Assembly (NCBI RefSeq): GCF_900188315.1 | Contig: NZ_LT897781.1 | Location: 1,302,001-1,366,000 of the forward strand | Direction: 5' to 3' | Length of the DNA: 64,000 nucleotides | Origin: Marinobacter sp. es.042 | Lineage (GTDB): Bacteria > Pseudomonadota > Gammaproteobacteria > Pseudomonadales > Oleiphilaceae | Part shown: piece by piece, positions 18,531-27,700 of the stretch | Numbering within the stretch: position 1 is the first letter of the stretch | Layout: each line of letters opens with the position of its first letter | Program-made: the position numbers and the translations under genes | Notes under the pieces: model-generated | Database searches by the model: none | Told to the model about the DNA's origin: nothing | What the model saw: only the letters and a program-made list of their open reading frames with translations

Positions 18531-20021
18531 ATGAGCCAAGCCAGCCTGCGAGAACACCCGTCCATTCTGATTATCGGTAGCGGTTTTGGAGGTCTGGGCA
18601 TGGCCATCAAACTAAAACTGGCCGGGTTCAATAACCTGACCCTGCTGGAAAAAGCCGACCGGGTCGGAGGTACCTGGCGTGATAACACCTACCCCGGTGC
18701 CGCCTGTGATGTGCAATCCCACTTTTACTCGTATTCCTTCGAACCCAAGCACGACTGGTCGCGGAAATTCGGATTGCAGCCCGAAATCCTCGGTTATATG
18801 GAGCACTGCGTTCAGAAATATCGCCTGGGCAGTCACATCCGGTTTAACTCCGAGGTGCAGGACGCCGCGTTTGACGACCAAACAAATCAATGGTCGGTGA
18901 CACTCGCAAACGGTGAGCAGCTGACCGCCGATGTACTCATCACCGCCACCGGACAGCTCAATCAACCTGCCTGGCCAAACCTCAAGGGACTGGACCGTTT
19001 CCAGGGCAAGATGTTCCATTCAGCCCGTTGGGATCATGATTACGACCTGTCCGATAAACGGGTGGCGGTCATTGGAACTGGCGCCAGTGCTATTCAGTTT
19101 GTTCCGGAGATCGCATCGAAGGTGAAACGGCTCGACCTGTTTCAGCGCTCGGCGGCCTGGGTCCTGCCCAAGCCGGATCGGCCCTTCAAGCGCTGGGAGC
19201 AGACACTGTTCCAGAAGGTGCCGGCCTGGGATCGCCTCTATCGCTACCTTATTTACTGGAAAAACGAGAGCCGCGCCCTCGCCTTCACCAAATTCAGTGG
19301 CCTTCTCGAGTATTACGCGAACATGGCAAAGCGGGAGGCCAGAAAACAGGTCACAGATCCCGCCAAGCTGAAAAAGATCATTCCGGACTACAAGATCGGC
19401 TGCAAGCGGATTCTGATTTCCAACGACTGGTATCCGGCCATCAACCGGCCGAATGTGAACCTGATAACCGACCCTATTGACCACATTGACGAGTCCGGCG
19501 TTGTTACGCACGAGGGACACCACCATGAGGTCGACGCCATTATCTGCGGCACTGGTTTCCGGGCCTCGGAGTTCCTGTCACCCATCCGGATAACAGGCCG
19601 GGGCGGAAAGACCCTGAACGAGGCCTGGCAGAACGGCGCTGTCGCGTTCAAAGGCATCACCGTCAGCGGCTTTCCCAACATGTTCATGCTCTATGGGCCC
19701 AACACCAACCTGGCCCATAACTCGATCCTGTACATGCTTGAGTCCCAGTTTCGCTACGTTCTGGAATGTCTGGAGGCCCTCGAGAAGTACCCGCACTCCG
19801 CCATGGACGTCCGACAAGACCGGCAGGACCGTTTCACCCATGTGGTTCAACAGGGCCTGGAAGACACGGTCTGGAGCTCCGGCTGCACCTCCTGGTACCT
19901 CGATGAGCATGGACGGAATACCATCAACTGGCCGGGATTCACCTTCACTTACCGGTTCGCCACCCGCCGGGTAGACACCGCTGATTACCAGTTTCTTTAC
20001 CCCGGCCAGACCACGGGGTAA
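18531..20021 (+). CDS. Baeyer-Villiger-type flavin monooxygenase
   Basis: About 496 residues. Two nucleotide-binding motifs: FAD site GSGFGGLGMA near the N-terminus and NADPH site GTGASAIQFVPEI in the middle. Between them lies FQGKMFHSARWD, matching the Baeyer-Villiger fingerprint FxGxxxHxxxW. The GGTWRDNTYPGAACD segment is also typical. Such enzymes insert oxygen next to ketones, or hydroxylate, using NADPH and O2. Substrate is unknown; the AlmA-type long-chain alkane hydroxylases are relatives but differ in this region. The start could be 18525 or 18531; the ribosome site is weak. A GntR regulator and a transporter follow. Confidence 0.85.
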   Translation: MSQASLREHPSILIIGSGFGGLGMAIKLKLAGFNNLTLLEKADRVGGTWRDNTYPGAACDVQSHFYSYSFEPKHDWSRKFGLQPEILGYMEHCVQKYRLGSHIRFNSEVQDAAFDDQTNQWSVTLANGEQLTADVLITATGQLNQPAWPNLKGLDRFQGKMFHSARWDHDYDLSDKRVAVIGTGASAIQFVPEIASKVKRLDLFQRSAAWVLPKPDRPFKRWEQTLFQKVPAWDRLYRYLIYWKNESRALAFTKFSGLLEYYANMAKREARKQVTDPAKLKKIIPDYKIGCKRILISNDWYPAINRPNVNLITDPIDHIDESGVVTHEGHHHEVDAIICGTGFRASEFLSPIRITGRGGKTLNEAWQNGAVAFKGITVSGFPNMFMLYGPNTNLAHNSILYMLESQFRYVLECLEALEKYPHSAMDVRQDRQDRFTHVVQQGLEDTVWSSGCTSWYLDEHGRNTINWPGFTFTYRFATRRVDTADYQFLYPGQTTG

Positions 20022-20102
20022 TCGGGTGAAAGCCTTTTGCCCTTGAACCTCGGTCATATTCATAGGATGATTGGGTTATCGGTTGGAAGGATGATATACA
20101 CC

Positions 20103-20780
20103 ATGCTGAAACGTATTCGCAAAGGCTCGCTGGTCGAGACCGCTATCGAGAGTCTCAGAAACGCCATCGAAAAAGGTGACTGGTCGGTTGGCGATCGCCT
20201 GCCCGTCGAATCAGAACTTTCCGAATCCCTCGGAGTAAGCCGCAACACCGTTCGTGAGGCGGTTCGGGTGTTGGTGCACGTGGGGATGCTGGAAACCCGC
20301 CAGGGGGATGGCACATACGTACGAGCGACACGGGATGCCGGTGAGACCCTGCGGAGAATTGCGCGCACTCAGCTGGCGGAGCAGCTGGAGGTCAGGATCA
20401 TGCTGGAAACGGAGGCCGCCAAGCTGGCAGCGCACAGGCGGACAGACCAGGATCTTCGGCACATGACCACAGCCCTCGATACTCGCGCCAAAGCGGGAGA
20501 TGACCTGCAGGCTCGCATCCGGCACGACGAAGCCTTCCATCATGCCCTGGTCGCCGCTTCTCATAACTCAGCGCTGATCGAGCTCTACGACTACTTTTCC
20601 CACGCTGTCAGCCAGACCATTGAGCAGACCGAAACCGACGCAGACCTGCCGGAACCCTCCCAGGAAGATCATGAACTCCTGCTCGCGGCGGTCCGGCGTC
20701 AGGATGAGGGCAAGGCAGAATCCCTGGCCCGGGCGCTTTTGAAACCCAGTCTCCAGGCCTTGAAGCGTCGGGAGTCCTGA
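20103..20780 (+). CDS. GntR-family regulator, FadR/FCD subfamily
   Basis: About 225 residues. The N-terminal winged helix has GDRLPVESELSESLGVSRNTVREAV reduced to its core LPVESELSESLGVSRNTVRE, typical of FadR/GntR. The C-terminal helical FCD domain shows RHDEAFHHALVAASHN, which binds metal and an organic-acid effector in relatives. ATG 20091 is an alternative start. It ends 3 bp before the next gene, so it probably controls the transporter it is cotranscribed with, and perhaps the monooxygenase. Confidence 0.85.
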   Translation: MLKRIRKGSLVETAIESLRNAIEKGDWSVGDRLPVESELSESLGVSRNTVREAVRVLVHVGMLETRQGDGTYVRATRDAGETLRRIARTQLAEQLEVRIMLETEAAKLAAHRRTDQDLRHMTTALDTRAKAGDDLQARIRHDEAFHHALVAASHNSALIELYDYFSHAVSQTIEQTETDADLPEPSQEDHELLLAAVRRQDEGKAESLARALLKPSLQALKRRES

Positions 20781-20783
20781 TTC

Positions 20784-21779
20784 ATGAAGTTCCGGATCGA
20801 CACTTTTACCCTGCTGCTCCTGGGCGCCATCGTATTAGCCACGTTCCTGCCTGCAACTGGCCAGGCAGGCGAGGCACTGGCCACTGCCGGAACGGTCGCA
20901 GTCGCCCTGCTCTTCTTTTTCCATGGCGCAGCGCTGTCCCGGGAGCAGATTATTGCCGGTGCCACCCACTGGCGACTGCACATTCTGATCACTTCGCTCA
21001 CATTCGTATTTTTTCCGCTGGCGGTGCTGCCGATTAACGGCCTCAGCAATATCGCACCATCCTGGATGCCGAAGGATCTTGGTCTGGGGTTTCTTTACCT
21101 GGGCGTCCTGCCGTCGGCGGTGTCCTCCTCCATCGCCTATACCGCAATGGCGCGCGGCAATGTTCCGGCGGCAATCTGCAGCGCAGCTGCCTCCAATGTC
21201 TTTGGCATGATGCTGACGCCATTCCTGCTGTTGCTGTTGGTAAGCACGTCCGGCGGTGGCGATTTCTCTGTAGCGGAAGCCCTGAAAGACATAATTCTGC
21301 AACTGCTGCTGCCTTTTGCGGTTGGGCATGTGCTCCGACCATGGCTCGGCGGGTTTCTTGGCAGAAACGAAACACTGATGGCCCGATACGATCAATGCGT
21401 GATCTGGCTGATCGTCTACTCCGCTTTCTCACATTCGGTAGAGAGCGGACTCTGGGAGAATCTGCCCCTGCAGGCCATCCTTTTCGCCATTGCGCTCTGC
21501 CTGGGCTTGCTGCTGCTATTTATGGTGTTCGCAAGGTTCCTGGTACGGCGATTCGGGTTCAGCCTGGAGGATGAAGCCGCGGTGGTGTTCTGCGGTTCCA
21601 AAAAGAGCCTGGCGTCTGGACTGCCCATGGCCAAGGTCCTGTTCTCAGGACACCCGGGCTTCGGCATGATCGTGTTGCCAATCATGTGCTACAACCAGAT
21701 ACAGGTTATCGTTGGAGCCTTCCTGGCCCAGAAGTACCGGGAAAAAATTGAAAGGGCGAATGCAGAGAAAGCGGGTTGA
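20784..21779 (+). CDS. SBF-like (YfeH-type) bile-acid:sodium symporter family transporter
   Basis: 331 residues with about ten hydrophobic helices. Family features: LFFFHGAALSREQI in helix 2, LPSAVSSSIAYTAMARGN, and near the C-terminus FCGSKKSLASGLPMAKVLF. These match the PF13593 branch (E. coli YfeH) of the bile-acid/sodium symporters, inner-membrane carriers of organic anions. The true substrate is unknown. Three bases separate it from the GntR gene. Confidence 0.82.
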   Translation: MKFRIDTFTLLLLGAIVLATFLPATGQAGEALATAGTVAVALLFFFHGAALSREQIIAGATHWRLHILITSLTFVFFPLAVLPINGLSNIAPSWMPKDLGLGFLYLGVLPSAVSSSIAYTAMARGNVPAAICSAAASNVFGMMLTPFLLLLLVSTSGGGDFSVAEALKDIILQLLLPFAVGHVLRPWLGGFLGRNETLMARYDQCVIWLIVYSAFSHSVESGLWENLPLQAILFAIALCLGLLLLFMVFARFLVRRFGFSLEDEAAVVFCGSKKSLASGLPMAKVLFSGHPGFGMIVLPIMCYNQIQVIVGAFLAQKYREKIERANAEKAG

Positions 21780-21793
21780 TCCGGGCGGAGGAC

Positions 21794-22438
21794 TCAACCG
21801 CTCCCCATTCCGCCAAAGAGTGTGGCGAGAATCGCCAGCCCGACAATCCAGCCAATCACCGCCGGCCAGAAATTGACCATTTGCGGTGGCTGTTCGCCCT
21901 GATCCTCAGCCGTGTCGGGTTCCGGGTAATTTCGATCGTCGGCCGCCTCAGGCGCCTGTTCCATAGTGAACCAGCCAAACCACTCACCGAGAAACTGGGC
22001 CACCGGCGCCGGAAAGGTGCCGTTTTCCGCCATCGGACGTATCTGGGGCTCCAACTGGCGACCAATCTCGCGTCGCAACCGCGGCTGATCTGCGGGCGGC
22101 TCGTCCAGAATGGCTTTCCAGATGCCCGGGTCCTTACTTCTCGAGGAGTCATTGAGCAAGGCCTTGATCTGGATGACCACTTCACGAACGACCTGGCCCT
22201 CGTTGGCATCCAGCGGACGATCAGGCTCCTCGCCCTGCACCTCGCGATGCGGTTCAGTCTGAACCGTGTCAGAAGCCTGCTTTAACGGGCCCGGATTGTC
22301 CCCGACTGCCTCGCGGAAAGCCGCTTCCAGACTCTTCGCCTCGTCTTCCGAAGCAAACTTGAGCTGTTGCTCATACGCATCCTGGATCTTCCGACGATCG
22401 CCGGTCGGCTCAATTCCAAGGATTTCCCAACAATTCAT
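21794..22438 (-). CDS. J-domain-like membrane protein
   Basis: About 214 residues. The N-terminus MNCWEILGIEPTGDRRKIQDAYEQQ resembles the start of DnaJ-like proteins of the DjlB/DjlC type (WxxLGLEPTDDKRALKRAYxxxLK), but no HPD motif is visible. A charged middle section is followed by one C-terminal hydrophobic segment (FWPAVIGWIVGLAILATLF), suggesting a tail anchor. The start is set at 22438, which has GGGAG upstream; the frame extends to 22516. Convergent with the transporter. Whether it still works with DnaK is doubtful. Confidence 0.6.
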   Translation of the reverse strand: MNCWEILGIEPTGDRRKIQDAYEQQLKFASEDEAKSLEAAFREAVGDNPGPLKQASDTVQTEPHREVQGEEPDRPLDANEGQVVREVVIQIKALLNDSSRSKDPGIWKAILDEPPADQPRLRREIGRQLEPQIRPMAENGTFPAPVAQFLGEWFGWFTMEQAPEAADDRNYPEPDTAEDQGEQPPQMVNFWPAVIGWIVGLAILATLFGGMGSG

Positions 22439-22568
22439 AAAGCTGCAACTCCCGGGCCTAGATTCATTACATTTCAGAGAGACAAACCGTCTGTAGTCCC
22501 TTACGATAGGACCCAAACATAATAAAACCGCTTTACTCCATTTCTCGGCAGATTATAGAACGTCAACC

Positions 22569-24719
22569 ATGCATCAATCGATAAAAATGGCAGGAATGAG
22601 TAACCGTCGCCCTATCGTAACCTGCCTTGGCCTCAGCCTTGCTATCACTGCGCTGTTGCCTGCAATGGCACACGCACAGACTGAAAGCCCCGATTTCATA
22701 CCCGGCTTGCTTGCCCTGGAGGGCGAACACGGCGAAATTCCCGAAGTACTTACCACAACACGACTGCGCCAGTCCAAGCTTCGGGTTCCCGGCACAACTA
22801 CCATCATTACCGGCGACATGATCCGGGATCTCGGTGTTATGAACCTGGTAGAGGCGCTCCGGCTGGTACCGGGGATGGTTGTTGGTCATTGGGGAAGCAC
22901 CAATCCGGTGGCAACCTATCACGGTACGTCCCAGTACGAACAGCGCCGACTGCAGGTTCAGATCGACGGAAGGACGGCTTACCGGATCAACCTGGCGGAT
23001 GTCGACTGGCTTGGCATGCCGGTGGCCCTGGAAAATATCGAGAGAATTGAAGTGAGTCGAGGCCCCAACTCCGCGGCCTACGGCATCAACGCGTTCCTCG
23101 GCAGCATCAACATCATCACCCGATCGCCTCAGGATACCGCCGGCGTGGAGGCCTACACTTCAGTCGGCTCGCGGGGACATCTACGAACTTTCACGTCAGT
23201 GGGCGATACCGATGCCAACAAAAGTTGGCGGTTGTCTTACGAAAAGCGCAAATCCAACGGCTTCGATAACCAGCTTGATGGCCGCGAGGTAATCCCCTTC
23301 CACGATGGCCACGACGTCAACAACTTCAATTTCGACAGCGTGTTCCGGATTGATCGTCAGCATTCCATCGACGTTCGCGCCGGCGTGCTGGATGGCGTAA
23401 ATGAAGAGGACTCCGAGAAGTCCGGCAGGCTGGGAGCGATCACCAACCCGGACATCATCATGGACGACTATTATCTCCATGTCCGGTTCGACGGAGCCTT
23501 TTCGCCTGATCACTTCTATCATATTCAGGCGAGCTACCAGAACCAGAGGCAACGGCAGCGGTGGACGGTTTCATTCCCAGCAGAGGATTTCAATGATCTT
23601 TTGCCCCCAAGTATTCCACCCTTTCCCGAGGACCAGGGTCCGTTCATCGCTGATTTGAATCAAGACCTCGAGGAAACCCGGCAGGAAATCGAACTTCAGG
23701 ACACCATCATTTTCAGCGATGAATTGAAGCTGGTCTCCGGCGTGGGCTATAGAAAGGACTCTTTCACTTCCGAAACCTACTTCAACGGAAAAGGAGACAA
23801 CTACCAATCCCGGGTATTCGCCAATGCCGAGTACTCTCCCTTTCGCTGGCTGACCTTCAACGCGGGCGGCAATTGGGAACAAACCACCACCACCGATGAA
23901 GATTATTTCTCGCCCAGGGCCGCCGCAAATTTCATCCTGAACAACAACCACGCCCTGCGGTTTGTCTTTTCCCGGGCGGTGCGCACACCGGACGCCTTTG
24001 AACAGAATCCCGACTGGGGCTATACGCCGAGAAATGTGCAGGCCCCGTTTGAAGCTCTGGAAGGTCAGAGAGTTGAAGTTACCGATATTCTAGACCAGAC
24101 AACGTCCACCTACGGCCAAAAGCTGGAGGAGGAATGGGTCACCTCCCGGGAGATCAGTTATTTTGGCCAGTTCCATCTGGAAAGAGCATTGCTCTCGGTG
24201 GAAGTCCGCTACTTCAACGACGATTTCCGCGACATGATCAGCGGTGTCATCAACGAAGAAGAGTGGTATATCGCCAACAATGTCGATCTGGAGCAAGAAG
24301 GCGTAGAACTGGAAACCTCGTTGGAGTTTTCCGGGACCAAACTTCGCGCCACCTACGCCTACCTTGAGCAGGAAGGTCGTTACACCGGCGACCCGGCGGC
24401 ACTGCCGGTAAACAAGCAGGAGCGTGCTGTGGATCTGTTGGCACGGCTATCAGCTCGAGACTCCGGCAGCTTCGCCTGGATTCAGGATCTGCCTATGGGT
24501 TTCATGACCTCCGCGGCCATGTACTGGACCAACGAAGTGAGGGAATCCCGGTTCGAGCGAGCCGATTTCCGTCTGGCCCGCCGGGTCGACAGAGCTGATT
24601 ACAGTTATATGCTGGCACTTACGATGCAGCATTATCTGAATCCCAAGCCATGGATCAGCCCGGATAACCGGATTGAAGATCAGAACCAGTTTTTTGTTGA
24701 GGCTGGTATTCGTTTCTGA
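22569..24719 (+). CDS. TonB-dependent outer-membrane receptor
   Basis: 716 residues. A signal peptide ends at about AHAQ (residues 1-36), then the plug domain (TTIITGDMIRDLGVMNLVEALRLVPGM, shown by its core GVMNLVEALRLVPG; IERIEVSRGPNSAAYG; GSINIITRSP) and a beta-barrel ending in the outer-membrane C-terminal Phe (VEAGIRF). No clear siderophore or B12 signature is seen. ATGs at 22587 and 22596 are alternative starts. It is followed 32 bp later by a periplasmic binding protein and a histidine kinase, so it may import or sense a ligand for that pathway. Confidence 0.88.
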   Translation: MHQSIKMAGMSNRRPIVTCLGLSLAITALLPAMAHAQTESPDFIPGLLALEGEHGEIPEVLTTTRLRQSKLRVPGTTTIITGDMIRDLGVMNLVEALRLVPGMVVGHWGSTNPVATYHGTSQYEQRRLQVQIDGRTAYRINLADVDWLGMPVALENIERIEVSRGPNSAAYGINAFLGSINIITRSPQDTAGVEAYTSVGSRGHLRTFTSVGDTDANKSWRLSYEKRKSNGFDNQLDGREVIPFHDGHDVNNFNFDSVFRIDRQHSIDVRAGVLDGVNEEDSEKSGRLGAITNPDIIMDDYYLHVRFDGAFSPDHFYHIQASYQNQRQRQRWTVSFPAEDFNDLLPPSIPPFPEDQGPFIADLNQDLEETRQEIELQDTIIFSDELKLVSGVGYRKDSFTSETYFNGKGDNYQSRVFANAEYSPFRWLTFNAGGNWEQTTTTDEDYFSPRAAANFILNNNHALRFVFSRAVRTPDAFEQNPDWGYTPRNVQAPFEALEGQRVEVTDILDQTTSTYGQKLEEEWVTSREISYFGQFHLERALLSVEVRYFNDDFRDMISGVINEEEWYIANNVDLEQEGVELETSLEFSGTKLRATYAYLEQEGRYTGDPAALPVNKQERAVDLLARLSARDSGSFAWIQDLPMGFMTSAAMYWTNEVRESRFERADFRLARRVDRADYSYMLALTMQHYLNPKPWISPDNRIEDQNQFFVEAGIRF

Positions 24720-24751
24720 AGTTAACAAGGAAAGCGCGAGCCCTGGACGGT

Positions 24752-25726
24752 ATGGAGCGAAGGACAGGCACGATTCACCGAAACCGGTATAGAAACGGAA
24801 CTCCGGGCCTTTTGATCAAGGTCATGTGGATTCTATATCTCTTTGTTTCCGCCATGGTTGCCAATGCCCAGGAGGCACCGGCGAGGGTCGTTTATTTTGT
24901 CGGCTCAGGCAACGCACCTTTAGATCAACATCTGACTCAGCTCCTGAGAAGTCAGCTGGGGCCAGCGACCTCCTTGACCGAGGTCTCCGACGACCAGTTG
25001 GCCACTCTGGAGAACAGCCCGATCATTACGGTCGGCCCAGCCGCTTTCTCCCGGGCACGTCAAGCCAACCGGTCTGCAGCGATCCTGGCAATGCTGGTCG
25101 ACCGATCCTTTATTTCCGCCTTTGCCGAGCGATCGCCGGGCCAGATCTCGGCGGTGTTATACGACGTGCCGCTGATCCGCCAGGCTCTGACGGGAAAGGC
25201 CATTTTGCCCCAGGCCAACAAGATTGCCCTGCTGGCAACCGCGGATTCCGTTGAACTGTACGAGCCCCTGATCGATGAACTGCCGGCCTACGGCATGTCG
25301 GCGAAGATCTTTCTGGTCGACAGCAACGATGAGCTGATTCCGACGCTTGTCCGGGCCCTTGGTTACGGTGATTTCTTGCTTGCAGCGCCCGACAGCGCCA
25401 TTTACAACCCCCGAACCATCAAACATATTCTGCTGACCGCCTATCGCCGTAATAAGATCGTCATCGGCCCCACGCAGGCTTATGTTAAAGCAGGCTCCCT
25501 GGCCTCCAGTTATGCCCAGTTCCCTGAAATGGTTGGGATGGCAGGCAACTTTTTATCGACCTTTTTCGAAACCGGTGCATATCCGGAACCCTCGTATCCG
25601 GAAGACTTTCGGGTCGAAGTCAATGCCCAGGTTGCGCGCTCTCTGAACATTCCCTTGCCGAGCCGTGAGGATATTGCCAGACGGGTGGATCGACAGTTAA
25701 CGAATGGGGAGGCGTCTGATGAATAA
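24752..25726 (+). CDS. Periplasmic ABC-type substrate-binding protein
   Basis: 324 residues. A long N-terminus leads to a signal-peptide-like stretch (VMWILYLFVSAMVANAQ) with cleavage near residue 40. The rest resembles the ABC_sub_bind family (PF04392 type) with a two-lobed fold: ISAVLYDVPLIRQ, KIALLATADS, LLAAPDSAIYNPRTIKHILLTAYRR and IVIGPTQAYVKAGSLAS. No ABC permease or ATPase gene is nearby. It overlaps the histidine kinase gene by 8 bp, so a ligand-sensing role for the kinase is more likely than transport. Confidence 0.75.
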   Translation: MERRTGTIHRNRYRNGTPGLLIKVMWILYLFVSAMVANAQEAPARVVYFVGSGNAPLDQHLTQLLRSQLGPATSLTEVSDDQLATLENSPIITVGPAAFSRARQANRSAAILAMLVDRSFISAFAERSPGQISAVLYDVPLIRQALTGKAILPQANKIALLATADSVELYEPLIDELPAYGMSAKIFLVDSNDELIPTLVRALGYGDFLLAAPDSAIYNPRTIKHILLTAYRRNKIVIGPTQAYVKAGSLASSYAQFPEMVGMAGNFLSTFFETGAYPEPSYPEDFRVEVNAQVARSLNIPLPSREDIARRVDRQLTNGEASDE

Positions 25727-27662
25727 CAGCCACAGGCGACAGCACCCCATGTCCCGAAAGCTACTGCTCCTCGGAGCTCTGCCAGCCATCCTCATGTTTA
25801 TCGTGCTGATGGTGTTCTTCACGTCTGTGCGCCTTGAGGATGCGCGCCGGGATCTGTCCGACAGCAGCCAGATGCTTGCCGACAGCCTCGCCCCTGCCCT
25901 GGAATACGCCGTTGTCTCTGGCAACACTCTGGCACTGGACCAGATCCTGTCCCAGTCGCTGCGTCGCAGTAAAGCCGACTGGATCCGGGCCTCCGACGTT
26001 ATGGGAGACCAACTTGGCTTCGTCTCCCACGAACCGATCAACCCGGATGAGATATCCGAGCACTACCAGATCTATGAAGCCGAGATTCTCCAGCAGCCCC
26101 TGGAATTTGGTTCGGAGCGCACTGCGGAGTGGTTTGAGCCGGACTATGGCTTCGGTTCCGGTTCTCTGCGGGTTGGCACTGTTCAGGTTGGCGTGAGCCA
26201 GGATGTTCTTGCGGAACGGCGGCAGGATATTCTTTGGACATCGATCGCCGTTGGCGTGGCCCTGCTGCTGTTCAGCATTCTGATCATCAATCATTTCCTC
26301 GGAGCCATTCTGGCACCGATACGGGACCTCGCCGGGCGAATCGGTCAACTCACCGATGGTGACTACCAGGAGCGTACCCTGAATACTCACCAGAGTTCGA
26401 AGGAGATCGTTGCCATTGAAGAGCGACTTAACCAACTGGCTCATCATCTGGCCGGTCTGAAAACAGCACGGGACCAGACCCTCGCCGCGTCCGAAGGTGC
26501 CCGGGAAAAGGCCGAGATGGCAAATCAGGCGAAATCCGAATTTCTGGCCACCATGAGCCATGAGTTGCGCACGCCCCTGAACGGGGTGCTTGGGATGGTC
26601 GATCTGATCCAGGAAGAACCACTTACCCAACGCCAGCGCGAGTACCTCAACACTGCCCGGCAGTCCACCGAGGATCTGTTGACCGTCATCGGGGACATCC
26701 TCGATTACTCGAAGATGGACAGCGGTACCCTGAAGCTCGACAGCCAGGAGTTTAACCTTCGGGAATTGATTTCCAACTGCACCGCCACCTACCGACACCT
26801 CGCCGAGCAACAGGGCCTTGCCCTCAATCTCAAGTTCTTCGGCGACTGGCCGGACAACCCCGTTGTCATCGGTGACCCCGCGCGTTTGCGGCAAATTCTG
26901 GCGGGGCTGGCTGACAACGCCATCAAGTTTACTGGCGATGGCTTTATCAATATCCAGGCGGGCTTTTTCGCTCTGGAAGACAACTGCATCATTCTGAATT
27001 GCTCGATCAGCGACTCTGGATCCGGCATTCCGACCGAGCGCCTTCAGGACATTTTCAACTCGTTCGAACAGGTCGACGGCGGAAACAGCCGGCTATACGG
27101 GGGCACCGGGCTTGGCCTGTCCCTGGTTCAGCGGCTGGTTGAACTCATGGGCGGACACATTCAGGTAGAAACGGATCTAGGGAAGGGTTCCTCGTTCCGG
27201 TTTGAGCTGCCCTTCGAGCTGGCGGATCGACCCAGAGAGCCCGAGCCCTCCGGTACACCGCCAAGGGAGACGATTAATGGCACCAGCCACGCCCTGGTGG
27301 TGGAAGATAATCCGGTAAACCAGCGCGTTGCCACGGCTATGCTCAGGCGATTAGGTTTCCATACCGATTCCGCCAACAACGGCAAGGAAGCACTGGACAG
27401 GGTGACCACTAATCATACGGGCTACGACATCATACTGATGGACTGTCAGATGCCCGTGATGGACGGATACGAAGCCACCCGCTATATCCGGGAATGGGAA
27501 CAGAGCAACGGCCAGATAGGGACGCCGATCATTGCACTAACGGCGGACGTTCTGCCCGGCACGGAAAAGAGTTGTCTCGACTGTGGCATGAACGACTATC
27601 TGGCCAAGCCTGTTCGCAAGGAAATGCTGCGGGAAGTGCTCAGCCGCTGGATCAAGCTCTAG
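25719..27662 (+). CDS. Hybrid sensor histidine kinase with receiver domain
   Basis: 647 residues. Membrane helices at ~12-32 and ~170-195 flank a ~140-residue periplasmic domain; then HAMP, the phosphoacceptor His in FLATMSHELRTPLNG (~285), the ATPase motifs NAIKF, DSGSGIP and GGTGLGLSLVQ, and a C-terminal receiver with ALVVEDNPVNQ, phosphoacceptor Asp in ILMDCQMPVMDG and LAKPV. No Hpt domain and no separate regulator gene follow. The ATG at 25719 has GGGAGG seven bases upstream and overlaps the previous gene by 8 bp. The output partner is not encoded nearby. Confidence 0.92.
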   Translation: MNNSHRRQHPMSRKLLLLGALPAILMFIVLMVFFTSVRLEDARRDLSDSSQMLADSLAPALEYAVVSGNTLALDQILSQSLRRSKADWIRASDVMGDQLGFVSHEPINPDEISEHYQIYEAEILQQPLEFGSERTAEWFEPDYGFGSGSLRVGTVQVGVSQDVLAERRQDILWTSIAVGVALLLFSILIINHFLGAILAPIRDLAGRIGQLTDGDYQERTLNTHQSSKEIVAIEERLNQLAHHLAGLKTARDQTLAASEGAREKAEMANQAKSEFLATMSHELRTPLNGVLGMVDLIQEEPLTQRQREYLNTARQSTEDLLTVIGDILDYSKMDSGTLKLDSQEFNLRELISNCTATYRHLAEQQGLALNLKFFGDWPDNPVVIGDPARLRQILAGLADNAIKFTGDGFINIQAGFFALEDNCIILNCSISDSGSGIPTERLQDIFNSFEQVDGGNSRLYGGTGLGLSLVQRLVELMGGHIQVETDLGKGSSFRFELPFELADRPREPEPSGTPPRETINGTSHALVVEDNPVNQRVATAMLRRLGFHTDSANNGKEALDRVTTNHTGYDIILMDCQMPVMDGYEATRYIREWEQSNGQIGTPIIALTADVLPGTEKSCLDCGMNDYLAKPVRKEMLREVLSRWIKL

Positions 27663-27700
27663 AAAGGTTCCGGCGCCCAGAACCGGACGCCGGCACTGAA

